Below are positions 23,128 through 34,600 of a stretch of DNA of 64,000 bases, one piece after another. The DNA comes from Rhynchosporium graminicola (Eukaryota; Ascomycota; Leotiomycetes; Helotiales; Ploettnerulaceae). The stretch lies in NCBI GenBank assembly GCA_900074885.1, contig FJUW01000014.1, forward strand, positions 316,505 to 380,504. Reading direction: 5' to 3'. Under the pieces are notes generated by a model, which had not been told where the DNA came from, ran no database searches, and saw only the letters and a program-made list of their open reading frames with translations. The translations under genes and the position numbers were made by a program. How positions within the stretch are numbered: position 1 is the stretch's first letter; each line of letters begins with the position of its first letter.

Positions 23128-24080
23128 ATAACAGCTCTATAAGTTCTTCTTCTGATTAATCTATCTTCGATAAACGTTAATACTATTCTATTCGATTATA
23201 ATATAATCAGCTCTTATAGTCTTACTTATAATAATAGAGATTCGTAAGTCTTCTCTTATATTAGTATTGAACTTCTTTCTTTTATAAATAGTTATACTTT
23301 AGCTATTTTTATAATATCTAATTATAATATCTAAATGAATCTTATCTATACTCCGGCTAGTATTATCCTTAATTATACTAACTATATTACTACTATCTAT
23401 ATCGATAGCTATAGTATTATTAGTATTATTCTATAATCTTAATATTCTTATAAGGTTATAAATAATATTAGATTAGTAATTTCTAATTATACTTTTATAT
23501 CTAGTTTTACTCTGAATTATAATAGTATATTCTACTACTCTAATTATAAGTAGCTGGATTATAATACTACTTATAATACTAATAGCTTAGAAAGTTATTA
23601 TTCTTTAAAGAAGAAGGATAAGGATTCTGATTATAAAAGTCCTTTTAGTTATAAATAAAAGAAGAGTTTATTAAGATCTTATTTCTATTATGATAACTCT
23701 GGATTTAAGCTTATTATATTGAATAGTATTTAAATCTTTAAGCTTTTTGAGTTCTAAAGTTTTAGAGGCGTTTACTTATTAGTCTCTTTTATTATATACA
23801 TAGTGTAAATCTATTATACTCTATAATTATATATTATATAACTTGAAAATTAACTTAAAATAACTTGAATTAATTAATTATAGAAATTAAATATATATAT
23901 AGAAATCGTATTATAAGTATAAATTAATATATAAGACTTAAGTAATTTAATTATATAAGTTAGTAACTGAAAACAAAAATTTCTTATTATACTCTTATAC
24001 TTTATAACCCTAACTTTACTTTTCTTTATAATTAACTTATCTCTTTACTCTTATAGTAAAGTTATTTAAGTTAATAAATA
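23128..24080. other. Unassigned repeat sequence, probably including the Copia-C 3' end
   Basis: No domain recognised. Around 23470-23660 the plus strand reads Ser/Tyr/Asn-rich, then Lys/Asp/Ser-rich (SLKKKDKDSDYKS), like a low-complexity gag terminus, but this is weak. The right half (23770-24080) adjoins the Copia-C RNase H end on the minus strand and probably holds its 3' LTR; no partner LTR was found to define it. Confidence 0.35.
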
Positions 24081-27000
24081 ATTATAAAGATAAGCTTATT
24101 ATACTCTTTATTATAAAATTACCTAGATTATCATTTCTCTCGATCTACTTAATCTCCTAAAGTTTATAATATTCATATAATTATAATAGAGCTATAATAT
24201 AAATTATTAATCTCTTCTTCTTAGTTATATCGAGTTTAACTAAGTATTCGTATAAAGAGTATAAGTCTATATAATAAATAATTAGAAGCGTAAAGATCTA
24301 TGATATTATTATAATTATAGTAATTATAAAGTTAATTATAGTAGTAATTATAACTTCTAAAACTATACTATAGATCTCGGAAGCTAATATAGCTCGTATA
24401 ACTCTTTTTAACTTAGTATTATTATAATTGACTAGATTACTAATAGTTATAGAGGTATTTTCTTCTATATTAGAAAGCTTATTACTTAGGATAATAATAT
24501 ATTCTAATTAGAAAGTCATACTTTAGTTATTAGTAAATAAACTATTAATAAAGATAAATAGCCTTAAGGTTTGAAGATCTAACGATATAATCTTTATACT
24601 ATAGCTAAGATACTGTATTTATTACTTAAGATATTTATTTAGAGCCTTAATATCTTCATCTATAGTAGTCTAATATTAAGCTACTATAGAAAGATCGTAA
24701 GATACTTTAGATTAGTAAATCGTACGATATATGCCCTTTATACTTCTATCTTCGATAATCTTACTCTTTAGTATGTAATTAGAAGTCGATTAATTAAAGC
24801 TTTTCGCTTTAGCTTTTCTATTTTATAATACTATTTCTATTAGAAAGTATTAAGATATAACTATTAAAATATATTAGAACTTCTTTTATAAGTCAATTAA
24901 TTAGTTTCGCTAATAGCTTCGCTTTCTTTAGCTCTTAGGCTTCTTTCTTTGAGAAGGTTCAATCTTCTATATAGAGTATATTATCTCTATCTATATTATT
25001 ATAATTCTAAAATAATTATCTATAGTAAAGATTTTCGAGTAAATATCGTAGGTTAATAGTTCTATATTTAGATTCTTATTATAATATAGACTATAAGTAT
25101 TCTACTAGTAGTAATCTGATTCTGTAATACTATAAAGAGGCTTAATAATCTATAATAATATTCCTTCTGAGAATAAGTATTAGATCTCCTTTGATAATTT
25201 AGTATAAATCGATTATAAGAGTTACGAAAGTACTTATATAAATATATACTGATATAATATCCTTAGAAAAATAGATTATCTAAAGTAATAGTAAAGATAA
25301 TAAGAGAGTAATTATAACTCTTCAAGCTAATTATTAGATAGTAGATACTTATATAAGGATTTTGGCTTTATTAGTATTATGATATACTTATACTACTAAT
25401 AATGATTTTTATATAGACTAGGAATTTATTTCTCTTTTATCCTATTAATAAACTATAAGTTATAGATATTAACTACTTTCTTCGCTTCTATAACTTTAAT
25501 AAATTTGAATATATCAGTCTCCTTTAAGCTATTGAGCTCTTTCTTCTAGGACTCTTTAAATAGTTATTTGATTATAATAATCTTACCCTTCATTTATAAC
25601 TAGATAGCTAAGTTATAATTATCTTATTTCTTTCTGATAAAGAAAATTAATAAGATATTATTTTCGAAGCTTAGAATCCGATCTATAAAGAATAACTAAG
25701 AGTCTAATTATTATGAACTCTTTCTAAGGATTAATTATTACTTATACTATAGAAGTCCTTAGTATTTATAATCTATTTAGATATAGATATTATTCCTTTT
25801 CTCTTATTATATATTCTAATAGTTTCTTTTAATTATTATAATAATATAGCTTAATTATATTATATCGGAATATAATAAGCTTATTTTTGAATTCAATTAT
25901 ATATTTCTAACCTTAGATAGAAAGAAGCTTCTATAGTCTAGTTTATTTACTTTCTTTATAATAGACTTTTACTTCTGATTAAAGTAGAAGATTCAGAGTA
26001 TTAAATATATTAATACTATTATATAAAGCTAAAGCGTCTTTAAGTTACTTTTCTACTTAGATCTTTCTAATCTCTTTTATAGCTATATATATAGCTTCTA
26101 TATATTAAATTATTCTTAGTACTAGTAGATCTTATACTAAAAGCTTTAGATAGGATCTGAAAACTAATAGTATTAATATTAGAATATTTAGCTTTATTAT
26201 ATTATTAACTACTTTAATTACTATCTATAGAAGATTATGCCTTAAAAGCCTAAGATACTTAAGATCTTTCTATAAGATCTAATATTTCTTTTATAAAGGA
26301 CTATAAGTAGGCTTAATCCTTATAATTATATTATAAACTTCTATAAGAACTAATTTCATCTTAATTCTTATAGGCCACAGCTAAATCGAAGTGCGGGAAT
26401 AGCTAAATTAACATGCGCTAAGATTTTATTAACTTAGCGAGTATATCTAGAAACCTTGCCCTGCTATACTAATTTATACTAAAGGGCAAGGGCTATTAAT
26501 ACATAGTATAAATCTATCTATTTTAGCTGTAATTCTTCTATATATTCATACCCGGGCTCTCTAGAAAATCGTATAAGAAGCTAGTAAGCTCCCCGCTAAA
26601 GGACCTCTAGCAAATAGCTATATATATACTATATAATAAGCCTTTAGTCTACCTTACTTTCATACCCTCTGGAAATGATAACAAGAAGGTGGCAGTGTCC
26701 TTCTAAGCGATATTCATTACTACTAGTACTATAATAGGCCTGATTCAGTATACTCTGCTCCCCCGGTACCTCTCCCTCTCTTAAATCTATTAAAAGTTAA
26801 AAGTAAAAGTAGACTAAAAGGTATACTTAGAGGTAGAGTAGCACCTTCAAATACTTGCCGCGACTCCTTATTCTTTAAACTACCTTCAAGCTCTACTCCT
26901 ATATTACTTAGCTAGTATTTTACAGTATAAAATAGCGTATTATCAACTAGTATAGCGATATAAAGGCTTAAGGATAGATACCTAGATAGCTATGAACCTA

Positions 27001-28151
27001 GTACACGGAGGGAGAGAAGTTATATATATAGTATAATATCTATCTATTATTCAGATAATATAGTAGATACTACTATAGCTAGTGAATTATTAATTCAGAG
27101 AGATATAATAAGAGGTATTAAGGTATATACTCAGGATACGGAGTTTAAAGAAGATTTAGATGAATTAGTATAATTAATATACTATATATAATTATATATA
27201 TAAATCTTAGTAGTAATAAGTGCATACTGCATTTTCGGCTCAGCTATTAGCGCACGTTGATTTAGCTATTCCCGCACTTCGATTTAGCTGTGGCCTTCTT
27301 ATAATAGTAGTTAGTATTAGCTCTAAAATCCTTTGAATTGAAATTCTTAGCTATATCTACTACGAATTCTTTCGATAGATTATTATATATATTAATAAAT
27401 ATCTGCTAGATTATATTCTATAGAATCTCTGATAATTAACTAGAAATCTATATTTCTATATTACATTTAATAGCTATATTAATACTATAAAGTACTAGTT
27501 TCTTAATACTATTACTTCGATTAAGAAAGAAGATATTTAGCTAGAATATTTAATTAAAGTTAAAATCCTTCTTAATTATAAAGGAAATCATCTTAGTATC
27601 TTCTTCTTTATCTAATAATAAGTATAAATATAATTTCAGTTTTTTAATTATAGATAGTTCTAGATTTTTCTAACTTACTCTCTCTAATACTTTATATAGC
27701 TATTAAACTAGTTTATAGCTAAACCTCTAGTAGATTATATATAGTTATTATCTTATAAAGTAACTAAATACTATAGCTCTCTTTAGTCTACTAATTAGCT
27801 ACTATAAGTAGCTGAATTATTATATAATTAATATAACTTTATCTTTTTAGATTAATATATTAATAAAGTTATTATACTTAATATAAAGCGAATCTATATC
27901 TTATAGATATTAAAGTACTAGTATCTTAGTCGAAATAATATAGAATTTAATCTCTCTAAATAATATAAGTAACTTAAAGTAAGAGATAAAGCTAATAGAA
28001 CTCTTTCTAAAGGATCTTTTTATTATTATAATATAATAGCTCTTAGAAGTCTAAGAATAGCTTCTTAAGAGCTATCTATTAATCCTAGCTAATTATTAAT
28101 ACTTCTTATTCTCTAGTATCCGATAAGATTCCTCTGAAATATTCCGTAGTA
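24081..28151 (-). pseudogene. Copia-C polyprotein relic: protease end to RNase H
   Basis: A Ty1/Copia polyprotein on the minus strand. Starting at 28150 it runs into the pre-integrase region, where a segment corresponding to the family's LHRRFGHPS-type zinc motif is replaced by substitutions near 27730-27690. Integrase follows: SKEFVVDIAKNF near 27380, then, after the inserted element at 26373-27295, VIKVVNN and a region ending SEVKVYYKESK near 25980. RT begins near 25570 with FKES.KKELNSL...IFKFIKVIEA, a peptide order typical of fungal Copia. RNase H lies near 24620-24100 with FINSLFTNN, ILASEIYSIV and DLYSLYEYLVKLDITKKKRL. Gag and the 5' LTR are missing: the upstream edge is the 5' LTR of Gypsy-B2. 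Many Gln/Trp codons are stops. Confidence 0.85.
26373..27295 (+). mobile_element. hAT-like non-autonomous element, copy 1 (923 bp)
   Basis: Terminal inverted repeats of 49 bp, starting GGCCACAGCTAAATCGAA and ending TTCGATTTAGCTGTGGCC. Flanked by a perfect 8-bp duplication TTCTTATA (26365-26372 and 27296-27303), the length made by hAT-type transposases. Each TIR contains TAGCTAAATC twice. No transposase reading frame was found, so movement would depend on an enzyme encoded elsewhere. It interrupts the Copia-C integrase. Confidence 0.92.
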
Positions 28152-28660
28152 TATTATCACGAACCCAGTAAGGTTCTTAGCACTAAAGGCTATCTTAGTA
28201 TCAGAATACTGATAGTACTACCCTATAGTACGTACTAAACGTATTTTAGTACTAGAGGAGAGTTAGTACTACTAGGAGAATAATACTAATACGGTTATAG
28301 TATAAACTAGCGAGTAGTACTATATATCTACTTATATCATAGTAATAATAGTATTATAGCTATAGATAATCTAGGATCACGTAATAGAGTCTGGCTTAGC
28401 GGGAGTCCAGCTAAAGGAGTCGGACTCCTATCTGAAGGACTCTAGTATAAAGGACTCCTAAGGGGGACTAAAGCTCTATATAAGACTAGCACTTCTACTA
28501 TTAGATAGGAGCTTTATACTCAAATTTATATAGTAATTAATACTTACTTATAATATCTTAATTCTAATTAAGAACCGAACTTCTTATTTACTTTACTTTA
28601 TAGCTAATATTAACTAACGAGCTTATATACCGCGTACTAGTTAGAACTAGGAATATTATA
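28152..28660 (+). repeat. Gypsy-B2 5' LTR
   Basis: 509 bp, nearly identical to 47991-48496. Starts TATTATCACGAACC, contains GATCACGTAATAGAGTC, a CTATATAAGACTAGCACTTCT core, and ends GAACTAGGAATATTATA. It is followed by CTTTAAGTAC, also found after the minus-strand LTR at 1630. Confidence 0.92.
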
Positions 28661-28670
28661 CTTTAAGTAC

Positions 28671-30690
28671 CTTACTTGAAGTATTATGAGTAAGAACGAA
28701 ATAGCTACTAAAGAAGGATCTATTATAGAAGAAAGCTCTTAGACTAGTAAGCCGGATAAAGTTAATAAGGTCGACAAAAGTATATTATTACGTGTAAACT
28801 TACTAGATACTTACTATAGAAACCGGAATAACCTAGGATAGTTTATCCTTTAGTACTAAATATATATCTCGCTTTTAATATCTATTATAGAAGAAAGCTC
28901 TTAGACTAGTAAGCCGGATAAAGTTAATAAGGTCGATAAAAGTATATTATTACGTGTAAACTTACTAGATACTTACTATAGAAACCGGAATAACCTAGGA
29001 TAGTTTATCCTTTAGTACTAAATATATATCTCGCTTTTAATATCTATTATAGAAGAAAGCTCTTAGACTAGTAAGCCGGATAAAGTTAATAAGGTCGATA
29101 AAAGTATATTATTACGTGTAAACTTACTAGATACTTACTATAGAAACCGGAATAACCTAGGATAGTTTATCCTTTAGTACTAAATATATCTCGCTTTAAT
29201 AGAGATAAGTTCGAAGCGGATTCTCTTAAAGTACTATAGATTACTTCGTTCCTCTGCGATAATATAGCTTACTAGATCGAACTAGCCTTAAGTAATTACT
29301 TAGTTAATTACTACTTAACTAGGGCTTATTCTATTACTATAACTAAGAAAAGTCGAGTTATCTTTCGAACTATTATAAGCTTTATTACTACTATTAAAGG
29401 AGTCTTCGGAGACTCTAATAAGAAAGAGTAAGACGAAAAGTACCTACTCGGAATTCGATAGCAAGGATCTATTTATAAATATACTACTAAGTTCTACTAT
29501 TACTTTATATAATTAGACTAAACTAATAATAGATTAAGAGCTTAATACTACTGAGGCCTTAAGGATTATATTAAGAATAAGCTTTCTAGGACTAATAAAC
29601 TAGATAACTTAGAGGACTTAATTAAATTATCTATTACTATTAATAAATAAATCTAAGAATAAGCGAAAGAAAAAGGAGGATACTTTATATCTACTTACCT
29701 CTATAAGCTCTAATTTCTATAATAATATAATAAGTATTAAGGAAATTTCTAGCTTTACTTAAATAATAAATATAACTATTATAATCTAATAGAATTAGAT
29801 AGAGTAAAGAGAGGATCTAAGAGCTAAGCTAAGAAAGATAAATATTAAGAGAAGGGTCTTTATTATATATATAGTAAGCTAGGATATCTTATATATAATT
29901 ATTCTTAGAAGAAGAAATAGAGAGGGAAACCTTAGAATAAACCTAAGAGAGAATTCGAACTAGTAGAAAGGAAGCTAGATTACTAAGAGGCTTCTAATAT
30001 AGAATAGAGTTCGCAGGACTTTATAGCTTATAAATCTAGCGAAAAATTCGAAGAGAACTTAATTAAACTTCTAAATAAAGACTAAGAACGCTAAAATATT
30101 ATAAATAAAAGAAACTATCTATATAATAATCTTTTATATAATAATAAGAACTAGACTCTTCGAAATCACGATAATAGAAGAAGAATATAAGCTTATAATA
30201 GAACTAAGTCCGATTTTATAGAGTATTATCGAACTTATAATATATCTAACCCGAGTATAAACTATATTATTACTTATTATAATACTATTACTATTATATT
30301 CTAAGAAAATATAAGAGATACTAAGGAATAACTAGATTATTATATAGCTAACCTCGAAGGAGAACTAGAACTAAAAGAATTTAAATAACTAGATTAGTTC
30401 CTTCGAATAAGAGATAGTTAAGCCATTACTAAGGAAATAGAAGAGGAATATTATTAGTAGAGAAGATAATATCTATTAGAACTAGCTACTTATTAAAGAA
30501 TAATACTAGATCTGATCTAAGGGTAAGCTAACCTCTACTACTATATACCCTATACTCTGATTACCTATAAGCCCGGCCTTAGGACTTAGTTAAACGAAAT
30601 AATAAGGAGAATTATTAAAGAAGTATATAATTACTTTATAATTAAATAACTATACTTAGAGCTTACTACTACTAGAGAGTTCGATTAGTT
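28671..30690 (+). pseudogene. Gypsy-B2 gag relic
   Basis: Gag of a chromovirus. After an N-terminal section carrying a 54-residue repeat in triplicate (28718-29203), the capsid-like part reads LKDYIKNKLSRTNKLDNLED (29550-29610). A zinc knuckle lies near 29860-29905: the family pattern CYxCxxxGHxxxxC now reads YYIYSKLGYLIYNYS, with Cys codons turned into Tyr (TGY to TAY), as RIP predicts. Beyond it the region is Lys/Glu/Asn-rich up to the protease. Role: particle assembly and RNA packaging. Multiple stops. Confidence 0.8.
28718..29203 (+). repeat. 162-bp tandem repeat, three copies, in gag
   Basis: Three consecutive 162-bp units starting ATCTATTATAGAAGAAAG at 28718, 28880 and 29042; the third is slightly shortened at its end. 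The unit is a multiple of three and so keeps the frame (54 residues each). The copies are almost identical: the one clear substitution is GTCGACAAAAG in unit 1 against GTCGATAAAAG in units 2 and 3. Confidence 0.95.
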
Positions 30691-32441
30691 AATCTTACTA
30701 GTTATAATAGATAATATTAAGATAAAAGCACTTATCGATTCAGGAGCTATAAGACGCTTTATAAACTTAGCTTTTATTAAGAAATAGAATATTCTTATTA
30801 TTATTAACTCGAAACTATACTACTTTATCTTATTAGATAGAAAAAGCGCCGGATTAGATAGATAAGTCTATAGAAGAATAAGAGGAATAAAGATAATTAT
30901 TAATAAATATGAAAAAACGCTTTACTTCGATATTATATCTACTAGATAATACGATATTATATTAAGAATATTATAGCTATATAACTATAATCTTAGTATA
31001 AACTAAGTAACTAAAAGAGTTATATTTAGTAATTATAATTATAAATATAATTAACTAGCTAGTAAACGAGAGGCTAGCGCTACTTCCTTAATAATAATAC
31101 TGATAGACTCTAGTTAATTAAGTTAAGTTCCTAGTTAGATAAAATCTAAGAATTATCTTAGTTAGATAGATAATATTTAGGAATAGCTACTTAAACTATA
31201 TAAGAAGTTCTCGAAACTATTTAAGGATCTGTAGGATATAAGAGCTCTACTTAAGTATAAACCTTAGGATTATAAAATAAACTTTAAGAATAGATTTATA
31301 CTTATTATAAAGAAACTTTATTACTATAATTATAATACTATAAGAATACTTAAGGAGTATTAAGAGTTAGATATAAAGAAAAGATAGATTCGGAAATCTA
31401 AGTTATTAAGTGCTATTAATATACTAGTAGTTAAGAAAATAAGAGATATTAAAAGGAGACCTTATAGAGATTATCGGATAATTAATAATAGAATAATAAG
31501 AGATATATACTCTTTACTAAATACTTAATACTTACGAGATAAGTTAGCTAGAGTAAATATATATACTAAGTTAGACTAATAGAACGTATTTAATTTAATC
31601 TGAATTAAGAAAGGATACGAATAGAAAACTGCTTTCGTATTACCTTTAGGGCTATAGGAATATATAGTAATACTATTTAGCTTAACTAATACCTTAGCTA
31701 TATATGAAAGGTAGAATAATAATTATTTAAGGATTTTATTAAGAAATTTACTATATATTACCTAGATAATATCCTAGTATACTTAGAGACTATTAAGGTA
31801 TACTAAGACTATATTACTTAAGTTATAGAAGTATTATATAAAATAGATTCTAGACTAAAGATATCGAAATATAAATTCTTAGTTAAGTAAGTTACTTTTC
31901 TAAAGTATATTATTTACTTAAGAGAAATAAGTATTAACCTAGAGAAAATCAGAGCTATAAAGGAATAAGAATCGCTAAAGAATATTAAGGATATATAATT
32001 ATAATTAAGTTTCGCTAACTTTTACTAATAGTTTATTAGAAACTATTCTAAAATTACTAAACTACTTATAAGCTTAATAAGGAAAAGTATTGTTTTCATC
32101 TAGACTAGCTAATATAAGGAAGCTTTTCAGAGAATTAAGAAAGAATTTATAAAAGAACTAATCTTATATAGTTTCGATAAAGAGAAGGAAAGTATAATAG
32201 AAATAGATACTTCTAATACTTATACTAGTATAGTATACTTATAGCGAGATAACGAAAGATAACTATATCTAGTTGCTTAATTTTTTAGAAAAAATATCTC
32301 TAGCTAAATAGAACTATAATATTTTTGTGAAAGAACTTATAGCGATTATTAAAATACTTAAATACTAGAAAATATACTTATAAGAAGCTAAGTTCCTAGT
32401 TATTATCTATACTACTTATATAAATCTTCGAACCTTTATAA
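30691..32441 (+). pseudogene. Gypsy-B2 protease, reverse transcriptase and RNase H (first part)
   Basis: The protease keeps its catalytic motif: IKIKALIDSGAIRRFINLAF (30720-30775), ending near 30960 with YDIILRIL. RT follows: an entry block near 31240, KKIRDIKRRPYRDYRIINNR near 31430-31490, and YYLDNILVYL near 31750-31785, where YLDD has become YLDN. RNase H runs from about 32190 (ALEIDTSN-like region, IEIDTSNTYTSIVYL) to TYINLRTFITT at 32441, where the Gypsy-C element is inserted; the frame resumes at 45816. Role: polyprotein cleavage and copying of element RNA into DNA. RIP stops are spread throughout. Confidence 0.88.
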
Positions 32442-32445
32442 CTAC

Positions 32446-32662
32446 TATAAGCGCTGCATACGCAATACCTAAAAACATAAGATAAGAGGAGGCCCGGTTA
32501 GCATAAACCTGATCTATATACTTCAAGGTATTATGATAAGAAGTGGAAAAGTGTTCGATTCTTCTATATATAATAGAGGCTAGAAGGTTATCTTATAGAT
32601 AATATAGAACCTTAGTGCTAAATAGTTCTACCTTGAATATTAGAGGTATTTAACGTCCCTAT
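32446..32662 (-). repeat. Gypsy-C 3' LTR (minus-strand element)
   Basis: 217 bp matching 45594-45810, with differences mostly C/T or G/A. Left edge TATAAGCGCTGCATACG, right edge TTTAACGTCCCTAT. CpA and TpG are better preserved here than in its partner. Confidence 0.9.
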
Positions 32663-32899
32663 ATCCGTCCTCGATAGTATAAGTGATCGCCCCTGATTAT
32701 AAACTAGAATTAAAGTAACTAACTAAAGAAAGAAGAGAAGGGTAATACCCTGATAAGGTAAGTAAATATAAAGTAACGCTTTTATACAAAGACCCCCCCC
32801 TTAAATATTATTCGCTTTCGCTATATATTAATAACGTACTACTAAGAATTATTAGTAGCTCTAACCTAACTTATAATACTCTTAAGACAGTCTTATAAG
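32663..32899 (-). other. Gypsy-C 3' non-coding end
   Basis: Lies between the last coding-like segment and the 3' LTR. On the minus strand it contains a homopurine run (GGGGGGGG with flanking AAGG) near 32800-32790 that may be the polypurine tract, though it lies about 130 bp from the LTR. On the minus strand, at 32905-32876, a frame reads TYKTVLRVL before a stop. Nothing else recognised. Confidence 0.5.
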
Positions 32900-34600
32900 T
32901 ATTATTTAGCGACTTTCTTATGCTTATTTATCTTAGCAAGTAGTTCAATAAGCTTCTTATCTTCTACTTCCGCACTTGGCTTTCGCTTAGAAGGTCAGCT
33001 AGTAACTCTCTTAAGAGGTGATAGATCCTCTGGCAGTAGAATAGAAGTATCGGAGTAAGTAGGCTTTAGGTTAACTATTAATCTTCTGGCTTTACTTATA
33101 TTACTATAGAATTGATCGGTTAAAGGAGATATAAGTATAGAGGTAATATATTCAACTGCTTTAGAAGGGCCTAGCTATAGAGATAGTGAAACTATAGGCT
33201 CCGGAGTCTTTAATATAACTAGTATAGTGATTTCAGCACGTAGAGCTTCTTCAAATTCATATTCCGGGGTATTAAATAGAACCTTATTATCTCCTACTAC
33301 TAAGACAGGGTTAGGAGTATCAGTAGTATCTTATAGAGTTAGCGTAGTTAGTACAGCCTTGTCTTTAACTAGTGATTCTTCAACCCCAGGTACTCTTAAT
33401 ACGGTCTTAGGAGTAAGTAACTGCTTAAGAGCAGGTTCTTTAGTATTATTATCTTCATCCTCGGAATCATTATTATCGGAGCTTTAAGTAGAGGTAGCTT
33501 CTGGGATATGAAGCTCTTATCTAAGATTAAGAATCTTAGCGAGTTTTTTATAACTAATTATATTATCTGATTTAATATCTAATAACTTATTAAACTCGCT
33601 AAGATTATTAAGTTGAGAGATATAAGACTTTAATCTATACTGAACTTCTTCTAAGGTAAAAATAGCTTCTAAAGCTTAAGTAGCGAGTTCTCTAGCTTTT
33701 CTGCGATAAGCGGAGATAAGAGCTTTTAGCTTAGTTTCGCCTAGTAATAATATATACTTTTCTTCTTTAACTACTAATAAGTCTTCTTATAATTATAAGC
33801 TTATGATCGTATCTGATAAGGAACCTATACTTAGTATTAATACTATAGTAGCGAAAGGTGCGATTAAACTTCCGGTAACTTCCTATCTTAGCTTAAGAGG
33901 TAGTTCTAAGTTTATAGTAGTAATTTAATATAACTTAGTAATAACTCCGTTCTCGAGAATACTATCTATAATAGCTATATAGCTATTCGATAAGGTAATA
34001 ACTCTTCCGTTAGATAGATTAGTAACTTCCTAATATATCTTATAACCTTATTAAACTAAGAGAGTTCTTCTACTATCTTCTTTCTTAATTTCCACTTTAG
34101 TAATTAGATTATAATAGCCTTTTATAGCGGTAGCAGTAAGTTTAGCCTATTATCCCTTTCGGCTAGTGCTCTACGTGATTAAGTTCTTCTTTAGTAACTT
34201 ATTAGCTTTTATATATGATTTAGATATACCTTAAATAATATAGCTTAATCTATTACTTATTAGAAAGATATGGAAATCGTAAGTATAGTTATTATAGAAA
34301 GTAGCTCTTAAGATTATCTTAGAAGTAGAATCTAGTCTTATAAATATAAATTACTTTAATAGATCGTAGTATAAGCGAAAAGGAAAGTCAGCGTAAGTAA
34401 TAAGGTAAGTCTTTCTATTATTCCGAGTAGTGATACTAAGTAACTAAAGGCTAATATCTCCTTATAGTACTTATACTAGTATAGAGTAAAGGTAGTTATT
34501 AAGAAAAACGTTTTCTTTTATATCTGAAGATTCTTAGTAGTAGTATTCGTATATAGCGATCTCCTTTATAAAGTGCGGAAAGTTAGTATACTTAACTTTA
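32900..34600 (-). pseudogene. Conserved 3' ORF of Gypsy-C, unknown family
   Basis: Not a family I recognise. On the minus strand, downstream of integrase, one frame continues with few interruptions from about 34150 to 32940. A structured part reads VITLSNSYIAIIDSILENG (near 34000), then LELPLKLR, PFATIVLILSIGSLSD (near 33830), then a helical, probably coiled-coil segment AYRRKARELAT.ALEAIFTLEEVQ (33710-33640) and KSYISQLNNLSEFNKLL. An acidic stretch (SSDNNDSEDEDNNTKE, about 33485-33435) follows, then TPKTVLRVPG (33410-33385), a region with PEYEFEEALRAEI, and a basic end with KRKPSAEVEDKK (near 32975). The plus strand of Gypsy-D at 59090-60350 encodes the same order with conserved residues. 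Stops lie where Gln would fit. RIP is mild between 32900 and 33560. It could be a gag-like, env-like or host-interaction protein; the sequence does not decide. Confidence 0.6.

Noticed and set aside
28718..29203. CRISPR array
   Set aside because: The three 162-bp units are contiguous with no spacers and lie in a retrotransposon gag.
33227..33487. Plus-strand open frame of 86 codons
   Set aside because: It is the antisense of the Gypsy-C 3' ORF segment. The minus strand there has acidic runs, TPKTVLRV and a homologue in Gypsy-D, whereas the plus-strand product is Ser/Val/Leu-rich low complexity.
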